Positions 48,094-60,803 of a DNA stretch of 64,000 nt are shown piece after piece. Where the stretch lies: positions 3,782,001-3,846,000 of the forward strand of contig PYIU01000003.1 in assembly GCA_003415625.1 (NCBI GenBank), written 5' to 3'. The stretch is from Aquanectria penicillioides. Its lineage: Eukaryota; Ascomycota; Sordariomycetes; Hypocreales; Nectriaceae. A model generated the notes under the pieces. It was given only the letters and a program-made list of their open reading frames with translations. It was not told the DNA's origin and did not search any database. Both the position numbers and the translations under genes were made by a program. Every line of letters begins with the position of its first letter. Position 1 is the first letter of the stretch.

Positions 48094-50388
48094 CTTGACG
48101 ATGCTGGTGAAGGTGGAATGTTGCCGAGCTTGGAGATGGGCGCATCCTGGTGGGGTTGAAGCCAGGGAGAGCTTCTGAAAGTTCTTGGCCCACCAACAAA
48201 CGTCATCAAAGAGGGTCTGTACTGTGCGGGTAAACAGACACGGCACAGACACGCACTGTATTTATATTGTGCGACTCTGCAAAACCCGAACTGCATATTG
48301 AAGCTTGACAGCTCGTCAATCTATCTTTGACGGCCATTTCATCTCGCGAAACCCAGAGTAATTCTGGAGATCAGTTTTGGAGCGTGACAGTCCATAGCCC
48401 ATAGTTGGATCGCTTGGGATGTGTGTCAGAGAACGCCTGGCCTGGGCGAGAGAATTGAGAGGAGAACATTATACTTTTGGCTTGCTTGCGAAATGCGGCC
48501 ACAATGCACAGCGACTCAGCCCCAAAGCTGGGGAGTCGACGATGGCCAGTGCGACCGCCCTAGCGACTGAATTTGCTCGCTGCCAAGGCAAATGACGGGA
48601 AGCCCGGCAAGCTCGCAACGGCTTGGCGATTAGAACACGCAAAGCTTTGATGTCCGAGACCGCCTTTTCTGGACATGTTTGCCAGAGTCTTGGCTGGCCC
48701 TGTAGGAGTCCTCGGATTTCCTTTTCGCCCCAGGTTACGGAATGATCAACCAGAGCTACTGCACAACTTTCTTTTTTTTCGTCGTTTTTTTTCCTTTTGG
48801 AGAGAACAATCCTACCTGCACACCGATTCTCGTCATTCACTTCTGTTTGAGATGACTTACATCCAAGTCTGCATATTACTGCATACCGCCAGGACTTCAC
48901 CGTTTTTTTTTCCTGCAATTTCTTTTAGAACCTCAGTGTGGATAATCTACGACGATCAGGGTAGATTTCGCAGGTCCGCCTTCGTTCCTGGCATCTGAAA
49001 CAAGGTTTCACGACATCAACCATGGGGATAATGATCCAGATTGCTGGCTGTAGAATTATTTGACCACGCCATCGACACAATTATTCTCAAGGAGGAACGC
49101 ACCCGAATCAACGAAGAGCCCAGGTGCGTTCGAACCACACCAGAGGACAACTTTGACAGGGTCCACTATTGGTTATATAGAAAGCGGTCGAAACAATGCA
49201 CGTGGTTGTCGTTGACTCAACTCCTCGTGCATAAATGAGAGCTGCACCATGCGCCGAAATGGGCAGGGCGTTGGACATACTTGCTTGTTAATCAGGTTTT
49301 TGGTCCTGGTGCCTTATACGCCCCCCAAAGTTCAAACAGCATGAAAAGCATACGTAGGAGTATTGACATATGCATGGCAGCTTCAAGTAATGTCGAGCTT
49401 GCGACAGGGAGAGGGCCGCGGGGCGGACAATGACCGACGGGCACGTAGCAAATCTAGGACAGTCTTCCGTGGACAACTAGGTCAAAGGGTGTGAGGCACT
49501 TAACTGGGAAGCATATCTGCAAGAAAAGAGCCTGAGAGCGTGATATCAGGCGATAAAGCACGACAAGAATCACATGAATCATCCTCCCGCAGCAGAATAG
49601 TCACGCGGGAGCTCTGCAGCGAGAGTTGGGACCGCTGTTTTCCTTGAAAAACCGAGCGAGCTGAGTCTCGACACCCTCTTCCTTGTAAGGCACTCATAAT
49701 TCGCGCCCGATAGAGTGGTAGGAGAGTACAACCTCTCAGATGCGAAGCGGGCGCATTATATCACCGAGGACCCCAAGATTGGTCCGTCACCCACTCCAGA
49801 TTGACGTCAGAGCTTGCCCTATCCTTCTAGATGCCGAAACTGAGCCTTGATTGCATGCGTGGCTTCGGTGAATGTACCGACGGAGCGCAGCTGGGGAATC
49901 GCCTGAGCCCTAAATTACAATTGGACATCAATCCCGCAGGCTGGTTGTTTTATTGGTTGTCAGCGTCGGACATCCAACGCAGAAAATCCGACGTGTCGGT
50001 TGGGCATCAGGACCCTGACATTGAGCCTGAATAAGCCTTGATCCGTTAACCAATTCTAGATCCATAGAAGGTGGTCACGTTGGTCCCCTTCTGGGCCGAA
50101 AGCCTCACCCCCCTACTCTCCGCCCTTCCATATGTTGGGACTTGGAGCACGCATAGCCCAATTGATGCCGGAGCCTCGCCTGCCTGCCGCAAACTGTTTG
50201 AGAATGGAGCCCTATCGAAACGTGATCCAAAGGCTTGTCCGCTGCATGAAATAATCGAATCATGGGCTGGGCAGCCTCGCATCTATCAGGATCGGTGCGT
50301 GTATTATTTACTCCCGCCAACCCCATTTTCTAAGTCGAAATGGTCCATTACCGGCGCCTCAGACAAAGACACTGAATCTTCAACAAAC
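48094..50388. other. Upstream regions of the SRO7-like and C2H2 genes
   Basis: About 2.3 kb between divergent genes. Several T-runs occur at 48769-48797 and 48903-48910. No gene is supported. The frame of the C2H2 gene's first exon stays open back to about 50071, so part of this DNA may be coding if an upstream exon exists. Confidence 0.5.
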
Positions 50389-51106
50389 ATGAGTATGTAC
50401 CACTCTTCCATGCAGCATGATGAGCCTGCGGCACATGCCTACAGCCAGGGCTTTTCTCGATCACAACCATGGTCGAATATGGCCGTGCAGGACTACGAAC
50501 CCATGCAGTCCGAGCCACATTTTGACGACGGTCACCATGAGCATTTCTGTCAACGATCTAGCACAGTCAACCGCTTTGAGTACGATATGAAAGACCATAG
50601 AGACTTTGAGCCCGCTGAAAATTATCCGTACCATTATTCATGGACGACGCAAAGAAATGGCGGTGGCGGCCCAGATGATCTCACACCGCTATCACCATCG
50701 GCAACGACCTCCAGTTCTTCCAGTCCCCGCGAAGACTGTTACAACTGGATGAACGCACCAGAGAGCAGCGAGAGCAGAATCTGTCATTGCGGGAAGGTGT
50801 TCCGTCGGCCTTCGGATTTGGCGTGAGATTTTTTGTAGATCTTAATCCAGTTGCGCACAGTGCTAAACAATTTCGTTATATAGGAAGCACCAAAAGTACC
50901 ACATAAAGTACTTCTCATGTCTTTTCTCTGGATGTGAGAAGGCCTTCGCCACCCAAAAAGATCTGTCACGGCATGTCCGTACACATCGCAAGGGTGAAGG
51001 GTACCGATGTATTGTAGATGGCTGCCGAAAGGCGGCTGCAGGGCACGTCTACAGTCGCAAGGATAATTTTGATCGCCACATGCGAACTGCACATCCCGAC
51101 TTATGA
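50389..51106 (+). CDS. C2H2 zinc-finger protein (putative transcription factor)
   Basis: Nuclear DNA-binding protein with three zinc fingers at the C-terminus; targets unknown. Exons 50389-50822 and 50884-51106 flank a 61-nt intron (GTGAGA...TATAG) that splits finger 1; total 218 aa from the first in-frame ATG. Residues 1-125 are polar and rich in Ser, His, Tyr and acidic residues (likely disordered/activation). Finger 1: C132-x-C134, H147, H151 (an unusual one-residue Cys spacing). Finger 2: C157-x4-C162, H175, H179. Finger 3: C187-x4-C192, H210, H215 with a long loop. The frame is open without ATG to about 50071, so the true N-terminus may come from an upstream exon. Annotated as a complete short form with that reservation. 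Confidence 0.8.
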
Positions 51107-54100
51107 CAAGGATAGAACCCCTCAACCTGAAAGAATTTTCCGCCGTAAGGATACGCTCTTATGCTTCTAGATGCTGAGCGTACGGCCCCTCTTCAATTCA
51201 CCTACGGTGATTAAACCCTTTTTTTTTAGAAGGAGTTTACACACAACCACAGCTTGGTTGATCAGCCTGTTCTTTTGTTGCATTTTTCCTGGGTCAGAGA
51301 CTTGGCGAATACACGTCATGCACGGCTGCGTTACTAGGTGTCTGATCTTCAAAGACGATGATGGTTTGGGTATATAGAATCTTTTCCAATTTATACCATT
51401 GGAACCACTAGACTATTCATTACCATGTCTCCATGTCTATAATCGAGTCTGGAATACGGCGATGTCTTTGCATTTATTTTGATGTTGCGATTTTGTTTCT
51501 GGCTAGTGATTTCCACCAGTGCGAGATGGCTCCACGGCAAAGCGATGCTGGATTTTGATAACAATGTGTGGGCTTAAATGAATTCTATTTTAAGTAAGCA
51601 TTGATTACATACGCACAAGGAGGCCTCATTAATTGATAATTGTACAATCACAGGACTTTCCGCAAATTTTGAAAATGCCTCTTGCCATTCTGAGTCTTGA
51701 GACCCTGGAAACCAAGATTGATGAAGTCTCTAAGAATGGTTTGGCTTTAGCTTCTCACAGAATTTCCGCTTTGCTTTTCTTGTTGTCTTTTGCTTTCCCT
51801 ATTTCTCTTTTTAGCTTCAATCCTCATCAATATCAACGGTCATGTCAGTGATGCACCTCCAGGAATAACAACACGTGAGGTGATAGTGATAGTGGCAGAA
51901 TATATAGAATATTTCAAATTAGAGATCTGATTTCTAGAATTAAATCCGTGAATGAATAATCTGGGGCATTATTCAATTGATTTTCCAGGCTTGCCCCTGT
52001 CATCACTTCACGCTACTGATGCTAGGTCCCGACATATACCCCATCTTGTTATGAGAATCGATTGACCATAGGAAGCATTTAAAGTAGTAAAAAACGAGAG
52101 AGATAATAATTCTTACCTGGGTATTCAAATCCTGGAACCCTCTTGTTTCCAGACCTTACAACCATCAATGCTAGGCGTCCGCAACACTACACACAATCCC
52201 CGGAAACCTGGCCGCGAGCTGTAAAAAGTGGGCCTGATACGCTCCGCTGTGACTCTCCGCCGTGATAGCATCTGACACCGACATGACCAGGCTGATATAG
52301 ATCGGCAAGGTATGATAAAATACAAGACAAGTTCCATAGCACTGGTCGGTCATATCAACACCTGGTAATTTTTGCAGAACTAGGTGTACTACACCAACCC
52401 TATGACTGAGTATGAATCCAATTGCCACTTCTGAGATGGGCAAGCTAGTTTAGAGCTGCACCAAGACTCGCCATCCTTGGTGCGTTACATGCGAGGACGG
52501 GAAGGGTTCATGCTTGATTCTTTCTCTCCTTGGAACACATGAGGCCTGCCTGGGGCACTAATGCCTGAACAGAATGGTGAGTAAAGATGGACCCCGGTAC
52601 GTCCTTGTAAATCATATCTCATTCCAATTTATTTTAGCACGAGGGACCCTCATAATGACTGTCCATTTTGACGTGGTGACCCTCCACTCAAAATGGTGAA
52701 TACTCATGAGCTGATGCCACAGTTGTCGTAGGCTGCGCATCTTAAACGAGAACTGACCGCGAGAAAGAGGAAAATAATATAATGGAATATGTTCCAGAAT
52801 TCACCGATGCATGCAAGGCATGATGAGACTGGAACATTGGGTTGTCAGCAGGTTATCCCTGTACTTCCCTTCGGATAAGTCATCAATCTAATCTAGCATG
52901 TTGCTGAAATCCCAGTTCCTGGAATACTGGCGTGGTGCCTCACACCCTGAATTTTGATCACCTGGAATCAACAAACGTGTTGGAGGGGTTGGGACTCGGG
53001 GAACGGGGGTCGATGGCATTGAGGAGCTGGCATCGGCAAGAGTCGGCTTAGTGGGAGCTGGGAAAATCGGTGCGCCGCCAAAAGTCGAGCCATCCATACG
53101 TCCGTGGGGGTTGCGAATAGGTTCGAGCTGCCGCTCGGCATGGAGAGAGCAAGCATAGCGGGCAAATGCGTGTCAAAGGTACCGTCAATGAGACACCGCC
53201 ATGGATAGAGCTGCAACGCTTGCTGTCACCACGCTCGCTATCATAACGCTCGCCACCAGGCACAGCTAGCCGACGATTCACCCCGACCAGGGTGACCAAT
53301 AGGATAAGGCGCTGAAGAAGTCCTTCAGATTGAGATTGTGCTACAAGTTTGACAGTGGAAGCGGATGAGTCTCACATGGCAGACACCTTCCACGCACTTG
53401 CATGCTTAAGAGATGCGACCGAGCCTGGTTTTCGCGACGATGTACTCCAGTAAGGAGTCGCTCAACTACGAACACCACCGCATCCCGGCGCCTTACTTAA
53501 TACATGTCTTGTCTTTCCCCGCGATAATTTCCCTCAAATTGATGTCATGACGTAACTTCCAGTTGGAAACCATACCCTTGTGGGGTCCACATGTGCGCTG
53601 TCGCCACCGTCCGATAGTGACGGGAGACTGTGCTTCATTTTCCTGGTAACATAAGGCATTACTTTCTGGTTTTTATTAATTCTTCACCCTCACAGAAAGG
53701 AGCCACTTCTTCAGCCAAGATGGCTAGACGGCCATAACTTCCTTACGGCTCTGTTGAGCGTCTCGTTCGTTGCGCTATTGTCAAAATGCGCCGGACAAGA
53801 CTCGGAACTCAGAAAAGGTTTTTTTTATGTTATTATCTATCATTCATTTCATCTTTTTATCCCCCTTCCCCCCTCCGAAAAAGCTGGCGGCAGCAAAAAT
53901 GACTAAATGGCATGTCGCTCCGGTCTTTGAAACTGTCATGCTGTCTTGCAGCATTGTATCAGACCAAGCTCGGCTGCCAGCATGGGGTCCTACATAACGC
54001 CACCACGCCCGTCACCACCCCACCACGACACCGACAAGCTACGACCCGAGACGCAATGCAGATCAATGCCAGCATGTTTCTATCATGTTTCCATCTGAGC

Positions 54101-54264
54101 ACGGCGTCAGGGGTCCAGTAAATGCCCGAATGCAAGATCTGGTCTCCCTTGTTAGTACACCATTGTTCTCATGTGGCCCGAACATACTCTGACAGATCGC
54201 TTCTTCCTAGAAATGTCCACACTCGAGCGACATCTTCACTACGAAATAATTCCAAACTGTCTTC

Positions 54265-54266
<2 letters not shown>

Positions 54267-54302
<36 letters not shown>
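54267..54302. repeat. Poly(A) run, 36 bases
   Basis: An uninterrupted run of about 36 A on the + strand, followed by GATATATATACC. It could be the tail of a retroposed sequence or a simple homopolymer expansion. No reverse-transcriptase sequence was recognised upstream. Confidence 0.9.
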
Positions 54303-54304
<2 letters not shown>

Positions 54305-56738
54305 TATATATACCATAGATGATTATTTGCTCGAAGTTAACACTCAATTTCTACGTCAGCGATGCCAAAGATGCACATGGATTGCATCTATTGGTACTGG
54401 CGGCCTGCAGCCTGTGCATTTCGTTCATTGCAGTGTGGGATGCCACCAGATGCATACGTACTCCATGCTTAGAGTTGGGCATTGAGTTGTCCCGGCTGGA
54501 ACTTGTGACTTTGGATGAACGATTTGTCTATATTTAAACTCGCGTTCCTTTTGACCAGACCATTTGTCATGTGCCACACCAATCAGGCTTCAACCACCCG
54601 ATATGGGGTGCATGCTACCGAATGTAAGAAAGACACCCCCACACGCGGCACGACATCATCCAAGCCCCTAGCGGTTAAAAAGCAATTTCTCGTATGCAAG
54701 CATAGATCATGCACCAACGTGAATAACCAACCCTCCAGACGATCGCCAAAGTGCAAATGAATAATTTGTCATTGGCACGTCTCGCATATATTTTTTTTTT
54801 CCACATCGTTGGAGTTGTCACCAGTCGCGGAAGTCCTCTTTTGAAGCATACACCTGCGGACCCTCTGAGCCCGACATGGCCACAGTCTAGTATCTGCGGT
54901 ATCACACCTGCATCTGGTATTTTGTGTTCCCCTATAGCCTATGGTGGGGTTATTTGACGCCATGAGACTGGTAGTCTGGGCGTGAGAGTTCCGGCAAGTG
55001 GAAGTTAGCGGTATGGCCGAACAGCTGCCCTAAGCCAAGCCAGGAGGGTTCTCGGATCGCAAGAGCAAGGGAGGAGGGTGGGGGTGGGGTTGCGGACAGC
55101 AGCGCCGTCAACTACCTAGTATCCATTCGACCATAAGGATTACATGTACCGACACATGGCCTCCTCGGCCATACACTTCTGCGTAAATGGGCTCTGGAAA
55201 CGAGAAAAGAAGGTCGCATCCAGCTTCGATTCTGCGGGGGCCAGGGAGCCACATTTAAGGCTTTCGCCCGCGCGCTCGCCCAGGTCGTTTGGTGGCAAGG
55301 TGATCGAAGATCCATCTCGCATGATGGACAGACACTTGTGGATATGGCATGCGCATCAGCCACACGGCCCAATGGTGCTTCTCGCCCTTTTTCTTTGGGA
55401 TGAAGGTGACTAAATCAGAGTCAAAACATTGTTCACATGCATTACACCAAGAATGTTTCAACACCGCCATGTCAGAACCTCGTTTTGTCTTGTTTCATCC
55501 GTATTCGCCAGCATCATCAGGCTGCCAAAATTCTCCGAGTGACCACGTCGATTTTTTCTCTCCTTCCCTTTGTCACGTCAATCCCTGCAATGGGTCACGT
55601 ACTCCGGGACCATCAGATCAACGCTATCCTCAGGCCTGAAGCTCGAGCACACCGCCAGGGCCATCCAACTCAATGAGCCGAGCTTCGAGCCAGAGAAAAG
55701 AGTGAAAAAGAGAGCGTCGTTTCTAGACGGGGACGTGGGTGGGCGGCCGTGGCGCGGACCAGGGGTTGGGCAGTTGACAGTACGGATACCTATCACTGGG
55801 GTCCAGGGGGTGCGAGTTCTCCACCTGACCAATCAAGTACCAGCGAGTGGAGACGATTTTCCAGTTTAGTGTAGCGGCAAGATGCCTTGTCATGGTTCGC
55901 AGAGCTTCGCGAACCCCACTAACCCCGCGAGCCCTCGTAAATGTGGCAAGCGCAAGGCGGCGAGGCAGCCTCATCGACTTGTTTTCGTGGGCGAATCGCA
56001 CCTGTCCTTCCTTTTAGTGCGATCCACGGGGTGATTCCCGCTGGTAGAAGTTGGAATCTTTTGATTCCATGCTGTGTCATGTCGTCGCCGTCCGGCAATC
56101 GCCCGGCGTCTTGGTCGGCCGTCCGTGTTGTCCGTGGCGTGCCGTGGATACGATACGATAGCATGGAGGTACCTAGGATTCTGATCCATGGACCCACACT
56201 AGCTTTTGGTGGCAGCGGGGGGGCAAGGAGGAGAAGCCTATGTACCTGCCATCACAAGAAAAGAAAAGAGACATCGTCAACGCCATGTGCATGTGCTCGT
56301 GCTGGACTGTTGCAGCAAACATGTATTTGATGGGGCACCGACGCTTACGAGATCTTACAGTTCAACCGCTCTACGAGGGCTGTTATAAGTTACTAGGCGT
56401 AGGAACAGCATTGCCTCATTGCATCGCATAGGTCAAGTTCCTGGAGCCCCCCTCTCTCCCTTCGCCTCACCAGTGCCACTACTCACGCTATCAGTCTACG
56501 AACCGCCTTGCCAACGGAGAGAGTGTGTGAGGACCTCGGCAAGGTATCTGGTCGGGTACAGAGATGGCTGGTGCCCCGTTGACAACGGGATTGGGAGTAA
56601 AAAAACCGGCCTATAGGAAGCTGGCCGGCTGTCAACTGAGCGCCGGCGAAATCGTGTCACACAGAAGAAGAAAAGAAGACGAAAAAAAAGTCTTAGCGCC
56701 CCGGGACGTCACCCTGATTTGGTCCAGGAGGCACCATT

Positions 56739-56756
56739 GGGGGGGGGGGGGGGGGG
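56739..56756. repeat. Poly(G) run, 18 bases
   Basis: About 18 consecutive G, interrupting an open frame as a Gly run. Same class as at 6884 and 23453. Confidence 0.9.
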
Positions 56757-57018
56757 TAGGGGGTGCAAATACCACAAGGCAATGCCAGGGCCTTCTACCA
56801 ATGAGCGGCGTGGAGGGGCGCGGAGGCGGCGTCGTCGAGTCCAGTCGTGGGAGCATGGACGTGGACGGCGATGCCGCCGCAGGGATAGTTAGTTCACCGG
56901 CAGCCGTGAAGCCTGCCGTGGGACTATCGATCGAGAAAAGCGAGTTCGAAAAAGCAGGAGCCTCCGGGGCCAAAGAGTCCAGGAGTGGGACGGGGAGTGG
57001 GACCGGGGGGTGCGACGA

Positions 57019-57078
57019 GGAGCGAGAGCAGGAGCGAGAGCAGGAGCGAAAGCAGGAGTGAAAGCAGGATCGCGGGCA
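57019..57078. repeat. 12-bp tandem repeat, five copies
   Basis: Units of the type GGAGCGAGAGCA with increasing divergence to the right. They would encode Glu/Gln/Arg repeats on the + strand or Leu/Ala/Pro-rich repeats on the other, which explains spurious open frames here. Confidence 0.85.
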
Positions 57079-57400
57079 GGAGCCAGCACAAGCTTGACTT
57101 CGGTGGTCGTGACAGACATCCAGAGGTCGTCAGAAGAAGGCTCCGTATCGTACCCACTGCGCAGGTACCCTTCATGTATCTGGTCGGGCAAATTTGCGAT
57201 TGTAGATACGCGAGCGGTACGCCAGCGGTACTCGAGCTAGCACCGGATACTCACCCAACAGGAGCCAAATCGTCCAGCGCAGGGCAGCTCCAGGGGGTGG
57301 TGGGTGTGGGGCGCGCTGGTTAGCAGTCGGTGGCGCGCATGGGCTATCCTCGACTCTCGCCACTCCTCCAACGGTCCCTCCACACTCCAAACACACAGCA

Positions 57401-57907
57401 ACTTCTCCATTACCCTCGTTGACTGCGACATCGTCAGCACCTCAAAACCACCTTGTTCCCTTCGCTGCGTTACCAGGATTCCAAGTGCTGCGCTTGCATT
57501 CACAGACAGATCCAACCCTCTCTCCATCCCATTCCCCTCATTCTTTCTCTGCTAAAGTCTTGGACCTTGTCATCTCGTTCCCTCGTGGCGCTGACGTGCT
57601 TCGCTGCGTTTTGCCTCACAGCTTCTCTTTTTTCGCTCCCCTTTGCTCGAGCTGGCTGCTGCCCCAGACCGTATTCAGGTGCACATCTCTTCACGCGACA
57701 AACTGGCGCCCGTCACGATTCGGTTCTGCCAAGTCCATTTTTGCTCGCTCTCCAGCTTTCGTGTGTCCGGGCAGCTCTTGTTGCCACAACGGCGCTCTCC
57801 CAGGCCCTTATCCGCTCTCCGCCACAGCACGAGATCCCCTCTACAGCATTTTTCTTCTTCTTCTTCTGGGCTTCGTTCGTTCGCTCGTTCGTTCTCGTGT
57901 CTGCATC
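57401..57907 (+). promoter_or_regulatory. Pyrimidine-rich promoter/leader of the small gene at 57908
   Basis: About 500 bp rich in C/T on the + strand, including a CTT/TTC stretch at 57850-57870 and a (TTCG)n stretch at 57872-57893, ending at an ATG with good context (ATC ATGG). The look is that of an expressed fungal gene leader. The transcription start is not identifiable. Confidence 0.45.
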
Positions 57908-58307
57908 ATGGCTTCGGATCGCCCAGAACAGGGTTCTGCGTCAGGGTACGTGATTGCCGTTTCGCTCGGTCCAGTTCATCAGCTCGTCGTATCGTCGGAG
58001 TTCGCTAACAAGGCCGGCTGGCAGCCACCATGACGGGATGGATCAGGTAGAGGAGGCCCCGGCAGTTCATCAAGGATGCCAGGAGTCTCATGTTCCTGAA
58101 AATATCTTTGCTCGCATGGCTATCGCAGGCCAGAATGGGGTATTTCCTGATGGCGACGCACAGCTCCAAAATCTAGAGGCGGCTATGGCCAATGACGCCG
58201 CCCGGGTCAGCGCCATTGATGACCCCCCACGTGAAAATGGCACAGAAACTAGCACAGACACTACCACAACAATCCTGCTCGGGGTTGGTTCGCACCTGAG
58301 CAACTAA
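57908..58307 (+). CDS. Small hypothetical protein, two exons
   Basis: Not a family I recognise. Exons 57908-57945 and 58025-58307 are joined by a 79-nt intron with strong signals (GTACGT donor, CGCTAAC branch, GGCAG acceptor), giving 106 aa. The product starts MASDRPEQGSASG|HHDGMDQVEEAP. It is hydrophilic and acidic, with no signal peptide or membrane segment; a central part (IFARMAIAGQNGVFPDG, LQNLEAAMANDAARVS) may be helical, and a Thr-rich stretch (STDTTTT) lies near the end. The long pyrimidine-rich leader and textbook intron argue for a real gene. It might instead be the first exons of a longer protein if the apparent stop at 58305-58307 is spliced away, but no continuing frame is evident. 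Confidence 0.55.
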
Positions 58308-60803
58308 ACCGCCCATGGTTGGTATCCTTATGGAAATGTCCAAAATCTACATTTCAAGGCGACTAATCTTGATGCAAGATCGACGGCATGGTTGAAATGT
58401 GATAATCGAGGCCAAGCCAATTGGCATGCTTAAGCCGGCTGCAACCGCCGGAAAGCCGTGTTGTGCCGCTCAGTGGCCAATGACGTCGCTGTTGGTAAGC
58501 ATTTGCTGGCAATTCCGTTCATGGGCAGCAAATCCAACAGTGAGGTAAATGACTCCTTTTTTTCTGTTCTCAAGACCTTTGAAAATGAATAAAACCCCAT
58601 CTGGATTGTTATGGGTGTTGACTCAGTTGGATCTCATTTTCTTCCTTTTTTTTATGCACTTGATTGGCCGCACCGACGAGTATGCTGGGCCCCAACTCAG
58701 CGGCGAACGAAGATTCGAATGACCCGTCAACGCATACTTCGAAGTTGGCATCTCTGACGAGATTATTTTTTTTTTGAAGAATGCTCAAACAAGTCTTCCA
58801 AGATGTGGGCTTTTTGTTCGTGTTATTTGTTGTCGCACTCTTTCATCAGCGGGTTGAGGCTGGTTGGGGTGAGAAGCCCAAAGCTCAAGAATTTCCTTCT
58901 CATTTCCTTGCGTACTATTGTACTTGTGCATGGCTTTATGAGTAGGGGTTCTGTTTTAATGTCTTGATGCATTTGCCCTGGCCGATGGGTATTCGATCGA
59001 CGGGTTTGTCGATTATTATTGAACCACTGTTGCGACGTGCACCGACGCCCATCGAAGAAGTCGGGGGCAGCAGAAATGCACTGCCTCTGATTTGGAGTTT
59101 CCACTTATGACGGACCAAGGGGTAGATTCCCTATAGGTGCTGGACGGCATCAGGTCATGCTTGACGCTGACAGATGATGCCACGCCTTGTCCGAGACGCC
59201 ATGCTGTTCCAGCTGATGAGTCCACAAAGGCCGGGGATGAGCGCTATTTCCCACGACGAAACGCGTCATGGGACGGAGCGGGACGCTCAAAAACAGAACA
59301 AAAGAGATGAAGAGAGTCTGCGATATGATGCAGAGCATTCATGAGCTGAGTGAGATGAAGGAGTGAACAAGGAGGAGACTGAATGGGAGGGGCTGAATTC
59401 ATGTTATTAGCGATGTGGGAATGGCTGGCTGCATGGCCAATCAGGGAGCGCCTGGCCTGTCTAGGCTCTCGCCTGGGACATGTGTCCCGAGGCTCTGAGG
59501 GTGCATCTCTATCCACCAGCGGCCGCACTTTGCCTCTCCGCACATTCATCCGTGTCATGGAGCTCCACGACTGGATGGCGCGTCCTGAATTTCAACTATA
59601 GCGGGGACCATGAACATCGCCCTCTTCGCCACGCTTCGCGACCACCAATCAGTTCGGCAATACACTCTTTGCCATCTCGACGGCCTCCTTCTCGGAGATT
59701 TGTTCAATCATACCGCCTCCTTCGGATTTAAAAGCAAGCATATCGCACACGTCACGGGATGTCTTGGTCTTTTTTTTTTTTTCCTCTTTTTTTTGGGGGG
59801 GGGGGCCTTTTTCTTTTCTTCTTCTTTTTCTTCTTGATTACTCGATCATGTCATGTGGGACTTCTTAGTGGTAGTATAGAAATCGCAATGTCGCTATCAC
59901 AGGTTTGGAGTGTGTGTTTGGGTTGCATTTTTTTTTCTCCTTGGCTCGGGAATGGGAGGGGTCTGCCTTAGTTTAATTAATCTGCTACCAACTTGGATCT
60001 CGGCTCTTTGCTCATTTCCATCATCACCATCATACTACGCCTCAGGTGATTCCTTCGCCAAACGTGTTCTCCATCTGAAAGAAAGGCGATAGCGAGAGGC
60101 TGCGTTCGATTAGTATCAAAGATAAACCAAAAACACCCAGAGGCAAATGCGTCGTTCCAATGTCGGAATACATGACATCCTTGATCCAAGTTGCATAAAA
60201 GACGCTAAAGCAGGACCCTGAGAGGCGTGTCCTATCATCCAATTGCCATCACCGACTCATCCAGTCCCAAGCACATGCACATTCATTCCCTCAAGCTTTC
60301 CTTCTGCTTATCGGTGCCTTAGGCCGCCTTGAGCCCAGTAAAGGCCTATGGCTCGCAGACTCTGGGGTTGGGCTCGTTGTTCAATTTCCCCGCCACAAGG
60401 AGCAATCGCTTCTCCAAAATTGCAACCTAAGTGGCCCCAACTAAAGACACCTTGAGACTGGTGGTGACCATGTCTTTGCATTTCTAGCTTGATAGGACAT
60501 GTTCCGCAGCTGCAGTTCTGGAGCAAAGCGTGCCATCAAATTTAACTAGCTAATAGGAAGAGGGAATAGTAAAAGTGAGAGAGGGAGGGTCCAGGAGAGA
60601 GAAAAAAAAATTAAACACAGATTTGAAGTGAGGGAAGAGACACCCATGCCGGTATAATAAAAGAGAGGAAGCGGCACTTTCATCCGAAATAGATCCTTCT
60701 CAATCAGGAAGACAACCACCATATTCGCATCAAGCCCAAGCACGTTTAGTCCAAGATTCTCTGAACTAGCGAAGGGATATAGCCTTTCACGCCCGGAGTG
60801 ACA
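58308..60803. other. Intergenic region downstream of the Zn2Cys6 gene
   Basis: About 2.5 kb, mostly low-complexity and T-rich on + (for example 59770-59840 with T and G runs). No gene is supported; frames are short and lack coherent composition. Confidence 0.5.

Larger units (their letters stand above)
51107..57400. other. Second gene-poor region
   Basis: About 6.3 kb with no frame I can support as a gene. AT-rich at 51100-52500 and GC-richer after 55000. It includes a poly(A)36 run (54267-54302), a G18 run (56739-56756) and 12-bp repeats (57019-57078). The longest frame (56564-57061 +) owes its Gly and Glu/Gln/Arg repeats to these low-complexity tracts. Confidence 0.5.

Noticed and set aside
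47975..48296. Longer 1,100-codon reading of the SRO7-like frame starting at 48296
   Set aside because: The extension runs through the intron in the wrong frame; the conserved family N-terminus starts at ATG 48093 and is spliced in.
56564..57061. 165-codon frame with Gly and Glu/Gln/Arg repeats
   Set aside because: The frame is kept open by a G18 run and 12-bp repeats, and both strands are open; no domain or splice evidence.
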